A stretch of DNA of 64,000 bases. Source: Alphaproteobacteria bacterium. Lineage in GTDB: Bacteria; Pseudomonadota; Alphaproteobacteria; JANQMY01. Within the stretch, counting starts at the first letter, position 1. Each line of letters opens with the position of its first letter. The stretch lies in the NCBI GenBank assembly GCA_028289425.1, contig JANQPL010000007.1, forward strand, positions 62,001 through 126,000, given 5' to 3'. This document shows, in pieces, positions 61,111 to 64,000 of the stretch. A program made the translations under genes and the position numbers. The notes under the pieces were generated by a model, which was given only the letters and a program-made list of their open reading frames with translations, was not told where the DNA came from and searched no databases.

Positions 61111-62010
61111 TCATTGCAGTCTCGATTTCACAAACGCGCCGATCGCTTCAATCGCGTCGCGGGCCTCGTCGAACTCGCTGCCGAACCAGTGCCAGACATG
61201 GACCATGTCCGGCCACACCTGCAATGTGACGTCGACGCCATCCATCCGCGCTTTGTGAGCGATCGCCAAGCCGTCATCTAAAAGAACTTCCGCACCGCCG
61301 ACTTGGATGAGCAGTGGCGGTATACCTCCAAGCTCACCATAGAGCGGCGAAACATCGGGGTGTTTCGGATCGCCGTCAGCCACATAAAGCTGTGCACCGA
61401 TCTCCAGCGGCACTACGCTCGCAAAGTCGCGACCGATATTGGTTTTCAAAGATTTGTGGGAAAGCGTCATATCGATCCACGGAGAGATCGGAATGCCGGC
61501 GCTCGGGGATGGGAGTTCGCCTGAATCGCGGAGACGCGTGAGCGCAGCAATGGTCAGCCCGCCGCCTGCCGATTCTCCGCTGATCACAATGTTCTTTGGG
61601 TCGTACCCGGATGCCAGAAGCCAACGATAGGCGGCAATCACGTCATCTAACGCGGCCGGGGCCGCATGTTCCGGGGCCAGCCGATAGTCGAGACTAAACA
61701 CAGTCGCTTCGCTGGCCCGGGCAATGCGCGAGCAACACTCACGGACAGTGACATGAGAGCCTGCTATGTAACAGCCCCCATGTATGTAGAGGATGACCCG
61801 CTCTGCCCGAGATTCCGGCACACGGATCCATTCGCCGCCAATGGGCGCATTGTCGACCGGCTCAACTTGGACGTCTTCAGCTAACGGATACCGGTTGTCG
61901 AAAGCGGACATCATCAGCCGAATGCGTTTCAGCGATTGTGAGTACTTCTCACGCACCTCGCGCTCTTCTTCCATCACCTTCATGAAGTTTTTGAAGCTTT
62001 GACTGGGCAT
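61111..62010 (-). CDS. Alpha/beta hydrolase, hormone-sensitive-lipase type
   Basis: 299 residues, no signal peptide. YIHGGCYIAGSH (oxyanion hole, with Cys in the third HGGG position), DYRLAPEH, SGESAGGGL (nucleophile), GGAEVLLDD (acid) and DMVHVWHWF (His). Esterase for short to medium acyl esters. Convergent with the WS/DGAT gene and divergent from the SnoaL-like gene, from which it is separated by the AT-rich palindrome at 62057-62074. Confidence 0.93.
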   Translation of the reverse strand: MPSQSFKNFMKVMEEEREVREKYSQSLKRIRLMMSAFDNRYPLAEDVQVEPVDNAPIGGEWIRVPESRAERVILYIHGGCYIAGSHVTVRECCSRIARASEATVFSLDYRLAPEHAAPAALDDVIAAYRWLLASGYDPKNIVISGESAGGGLTIAALTRLRDSGELPSPSAGIPISPWIDMTLSHKSLKTNIGRDFASVVPLEIGAQLYVADGDPKHPDVSPLYGELGGIPPLLIQVGGAEVLLDDGLAIAHKARMDGVDVTLQVWPDMVHVWHWFGSEFDEARDAIEAIGAFVKSRLQ

Positions 62011-62056
62011 GACATGTCGCTCGGCTTGTTGACGAAAGTTTCTTTAAAGTATATTT

Positions 62057-62074
62057 TTTTACTTAAAAGTAAAA
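62057..62074. promoter_or_regulatory. Operator-like palindrome in an AT-rich divergent promoter
   Basis: TTTTACTTAAAAGTAAAA has perfect 8-bp arms around AA. An overlapping AAGTA/TACTT pair (62047-62051 and 62060-62064) extends the symmetry. It lies 32 bases before the SnoaL-like start and 46 bases before the esterase start. The sequence is unlike the other palindromes in the window. Confidence 0.66.
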
Positions 62075-62105
62075 CCTCAAATATGAACCTAGTGAGCCGG
62101 TTTCC

Positions 62106-62537
62106 ATGGATTTAGCAAAACGACAACTCGAAGAATTTGTGCGCCGCTGGTATGAGGAGTTTCCGAAGGGCGATGTGGCGGAAATGGCCAACTTCTACAC
62201 CGATGATGCACGGCTTTTTCTGACCGGGTTGAAAGGCGTGAATGGCAAGCAAGCGATTGGCGAACTAATCGCGACCATGCCCAAACACCTGGAAATGAAA
62301 TGCGAACACAAAGTAACCGACGTCGACATGTTGTCCGATGATTTGGCGGTCGTGACCGGCATCGGCTGGGTGGAAAGCGTCCCGAGGGCGGGTGGAGATA
62401 CGATATTCGATGCCTCTCGGTTCATCATGGTGATGAAACGAGACGCCCAGACGGGAGAATGGCGGTCCCATTACGACATTTCTCAGCATACCCCCGATGC
62501 TTCGTTCGACGACAGGCCCGGCCAATCCGATCAATGA
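62106..62537 (+). CDS. SnoaL/DUF4440-like protein
   Basis: 143 residues. RRWYEEFPKGDVAEMANFYTDDARLFLTGLKGVNGKQAIGELIATMPKHL and WRSHYDISQHTPDA follow the NTF2-like/DUF4440 pattern. A polyketide-cyclase-like isomerase or binding protein is possible; no function is assigned. Divergent from the HSL esterase, sharing the palindrome between them. Confidence 0.88.
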   Translation: MDLAKRQLEEFVRRWYEEFPKGDVAEMANFYTDDARLFLTGLKGVNGKQAIGELIATMPKHLEMKCEHKVTDVDMLSDDLAVVTGIGWVESVPRAGGDTIFDASRFIMVMKRDAQTGEWRSHYDISQHTPDASFDDRPGQSDQ

Positions 62538-62622
62538 GGTTTTGGCGCCAGGTGAAAGGCGCGCCTGTGATCGATCGGCTCCGGTCGGGGAAGCTTTGCC
62601 GTCTCTAGGAACAATTGCCCGC

Positions 62623-63300
62623 TTATTCTTCGAATCCGACGAAGACGACAGTCTCATCTATGGGTTTTCGCCGCGAGACGACGGCGTTCGCCGGGAACGA
62701 ATCGTCCGGAAATCCCATAGCGACACAAATCATGATGACCTGGTCGTCCGGAATCCGTGCGTGCTCGCGCACGACGGGCGACTGCATGATGCCTTGGCTG
62801 TTGATCACACAGCCGAGGCCTCGTGACCAGGCGGCATTGACCAGGGCATTGGTGACAGCCCCACAATCGAAAGGAGCGACATCGTCGCCATGTATCGATC
62901 TATCATAGGTCACGACGATAGATACGGGCGCGTCGAACTGGCGAAATCCGCGCAGTACCCAGTCCTGCCGTCTAGCCTTGTCATGACGCTCGATTCCCAT
63001 TGCGGCAAAGAGTTGTTTCGCGATTTCGATCTGGCGATCACGGTGTTTCCCCGTGTAGACGCCGCGTGTGCGGAATTCTCTGGAATCGGGCACGCCTGCA
63101 AGATTGCGTTCCACGTTGCCGGCACGGATGCGGTCGAGCGGCTCACCGGAAATTACGTAGAAGCTCCACGGTTGCGTGTTCAGAGATGATGGCGCCCGCA
63201 TTGCAATTTCAATCACCTCGCCAATGAGGCGCTTGGGCACGGGGTCCGGTTTGTATCCGCGGATACTGCGTCGTCCCAAAACAACTTCATCATATTGCAT
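62623..63300 (-). CDS. Nitroreductase family protein
   Basis: 225 residues. RRSIRGYKPDPVPKRLIGEVIEIAMRAPSSLNTQPWSFYVISG is the FMN-binding start of the family, and RGLGCVINSQGIMQSPVVREHARIPDDQVIMICVAMGFPDD the second conserved half. Flavin-dependent reduction of nitro groups, quinones or activated double bonds. The ATG at 63300 follows GAGGT at seven bases. It lies downstream of the partial SDR on the same strand, 129 bases away. Confidence 0.94.
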   Translation of the reverse strand: MQYDEVVLGRRSIRGYKPDPVPKRLIGEVIEIAMRAPSSLNTQPWSFYVISGEPLDRIRAGNVERNLAGVPDSREFRTRGVYTGKHRDRQIEIAKQLFAAMGIERHDKARRQDWVLRGFRQFDAPVSIVVTYDRSIHGDDVAPFDCGAVTNALVNAAWSRGLGCVINSQGIMQSPVVREHARIPDDQVIMICVAMGFPDDSFPANAVVSRRKPIDETVVFVGFEE

Positions 63301-63429
63301 TCGCAAACCTCAATTTACGCAACCCTCTTGGTACAGACCACCTGTCGCGTCCGAAATCCAAACATAGTCCTGTCTACACGTGAGATATGATTGGCCGCGC
63401 GTGCCGGCCGGTTCGTCCGTCGACATTGT

Positions 63430-64000
63430 TTACGCGCTGGAGTGCGCAGCCATCCCGCCATCGACGGGAATCGTCGCCCCAGCAATGTAGGCGGCTTCGT
63501 CAGACGCTAGGAACGCAACGATGCCGGCGACTTCTTCAACCGATCCCATGCGGCCCACGGGGATGGTTTGACTGTAGTATGACTGAAGATCAGGCACAGC
63601 GTTGACGACAGCGGTATCTGTCGTTTCCAACAATCCCGGCAACACGGCGTTAATGCGTACATTGGCGCTGCTAAACTCACGGGTCAGGTCGCGGCTACAA
63701 TTGGAAATCGACTCTTTGAGTGTCGCGTCTTTCGAAACAGAGGCTATTTCATGACTACCGATTGGTGGCGCAACATTGATGATAGAGCCCCCCGGATTGT
63801 CTTTAACAAGAGGAACGGCTGTTCGGCAAATCTCAGTCACGATTGAAGGGGATCCCGAATTTGTCTGCCCCCCTCTGGCACGTGCCTTAGCGTCATCCGC
63901 CATCATTTCGCACCAAACATTCACAATGACGTCGACCTGCCGAAACTGCTTTTTGACCAGGCTGGCAAGTGTGCGGAATTCGTCAACATTCGCCGTATCA
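63430..64000 (-). CDS. SDR-like protein, 5' end outside window, catalytic residues missing
   Basis: About 189 residues are visible; the frame is open to the right edge. The C-terminal half is SDR-like: DVIVNVWCE in the NNAG position, SIINVAPPIG, VRINAVLPGLLETT, EEVAGIVAFLASDEAAYIAGATIPVDGGM. The catalytic Ser is absent (APP for SSS), and the YxxxK position reads A-S-V-S-K, so tyrosine is replaced by alanine. It is probably not a normal dehydrogenase; a binding role or decay is possible. The N-terminal cofactor motif is outside the window. Confidence 0.82.
   Translation of the reverse strand, partial: DTANVDEFRTLASLVKKQFRQVDVIVNVWCEMMADDAKARARGGQTNSGSPSIVTEICRTAVPLVKDNPGGSIINVAPPIGSHEIASVSKDATLKESISNCSRDLTREFSSANVRINAVLPGLLETTDTAVVNAVPDLQSYYSQTIPVGRMGSVEEVAGIVAFLASDEAAYIAGATIPVDGGMAAHSSA

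Noticed and set aside
1-64000. CRISPR arrays, tRNA/rRNA genes, transposases and prophage genes
   Set aside because: I looked for regular spaced repeats, tRNA cloverleaf ends and transposase or integrase motifs and saw none; a covariance-model search could still find small RNAs.

Overview
The window looks like an accessory, catabolic stretch of a GC-rich alphaproteobacterial chromosome. I base this on the kinds of genes present: long TonB-dependent receptors with the Sphingomonadales/Hyphomonadaceae style of plug, spinster-type MFS carriers, LLM flavin oxidoreductases, CaiB/BaiF CoA-transferases and many TetR regulators. Interspersed palindromes of a type I know from alphaproteobacteria (ATCCCTGC-GAAA-GCAGGGAT, CATCCT..AGGATG, TAGAGCG..CGCTCTA) agree. 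I cannot name the genus. I saw no tRNA, rRNA, CRISPR array, transposase or phage gene.

Region 1 (1-19.3 kb) is a mixed housekeeping/detoxification area. It holds a P450 cut by the left edge and a divergent TetR with a clear 11-bp-arm operator, a rubredoxin, small membrane proteins and a cupin lipoprotein. A large beta-helix repeat membrane protein follows, then a VOC-TetR-PEP mutase-like-SnoaL-GST block with a 12-bp-arm palindrome. A secreted carboxylesterase, a DUF3857/transglutaminase-like protein, a CPA1 antiporter, a PadR operon, a non-canonical SDR, a DUF3574 lipoprotein and an F420-type LLM enzyme complete it.

Region 2 (19.7-52 kb) is a dense CoA-dependent degradation island. Uptake is by a TonB receptor and three MFS carriers. 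Activation is by two acyl-CoA ligases and a family III CoA-transferase. Oxidation uses a P450 with its ferredoxin, an orphan PaaA-like diiron protein, a luciferase-like flavoenzyme, SDRs, an MDR reductase and an aldehyde dehydrogenase. Chain shortening uses enoyl-CoA hydratases and a thiolase-fold protein paired with a DUF35 protein. At its centre is a two-subunit cobalamin-dependent acyl-CoA mutase whose substrate-binding residues differ from methylmalonyl-CoA mutase, with its MeaB GTPase and an unrecognised protein. Two families of operator-like palindromes recur across the island: ACTAAACAGTGTTTAGT-type (4 sites) and GACTGAnnnnTCAGTC-type (4 sites). They tie uptake, ligase, diiron oxygenase and mutase genes together as probable regulons. 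I infer a pathway for a branched or cyclic carboxylic acid (terpenoid- or sterol-like); the substrate is unknown.

Region 3 (52-64 kb) holds a second TonB receptor with an array of palindromic half-sites, a TetR coupled to an unknown protein, and two hormone-sensitive-lipase-type esterases. It also has another TetR, an alpha/beta hydrolase next to a wax ester synthase/diacylglycerol acyltransferase, a SnoaL-like protein, a nitroreductase and an SDR that runs off the right edge and lacks the usual catalytic residues.
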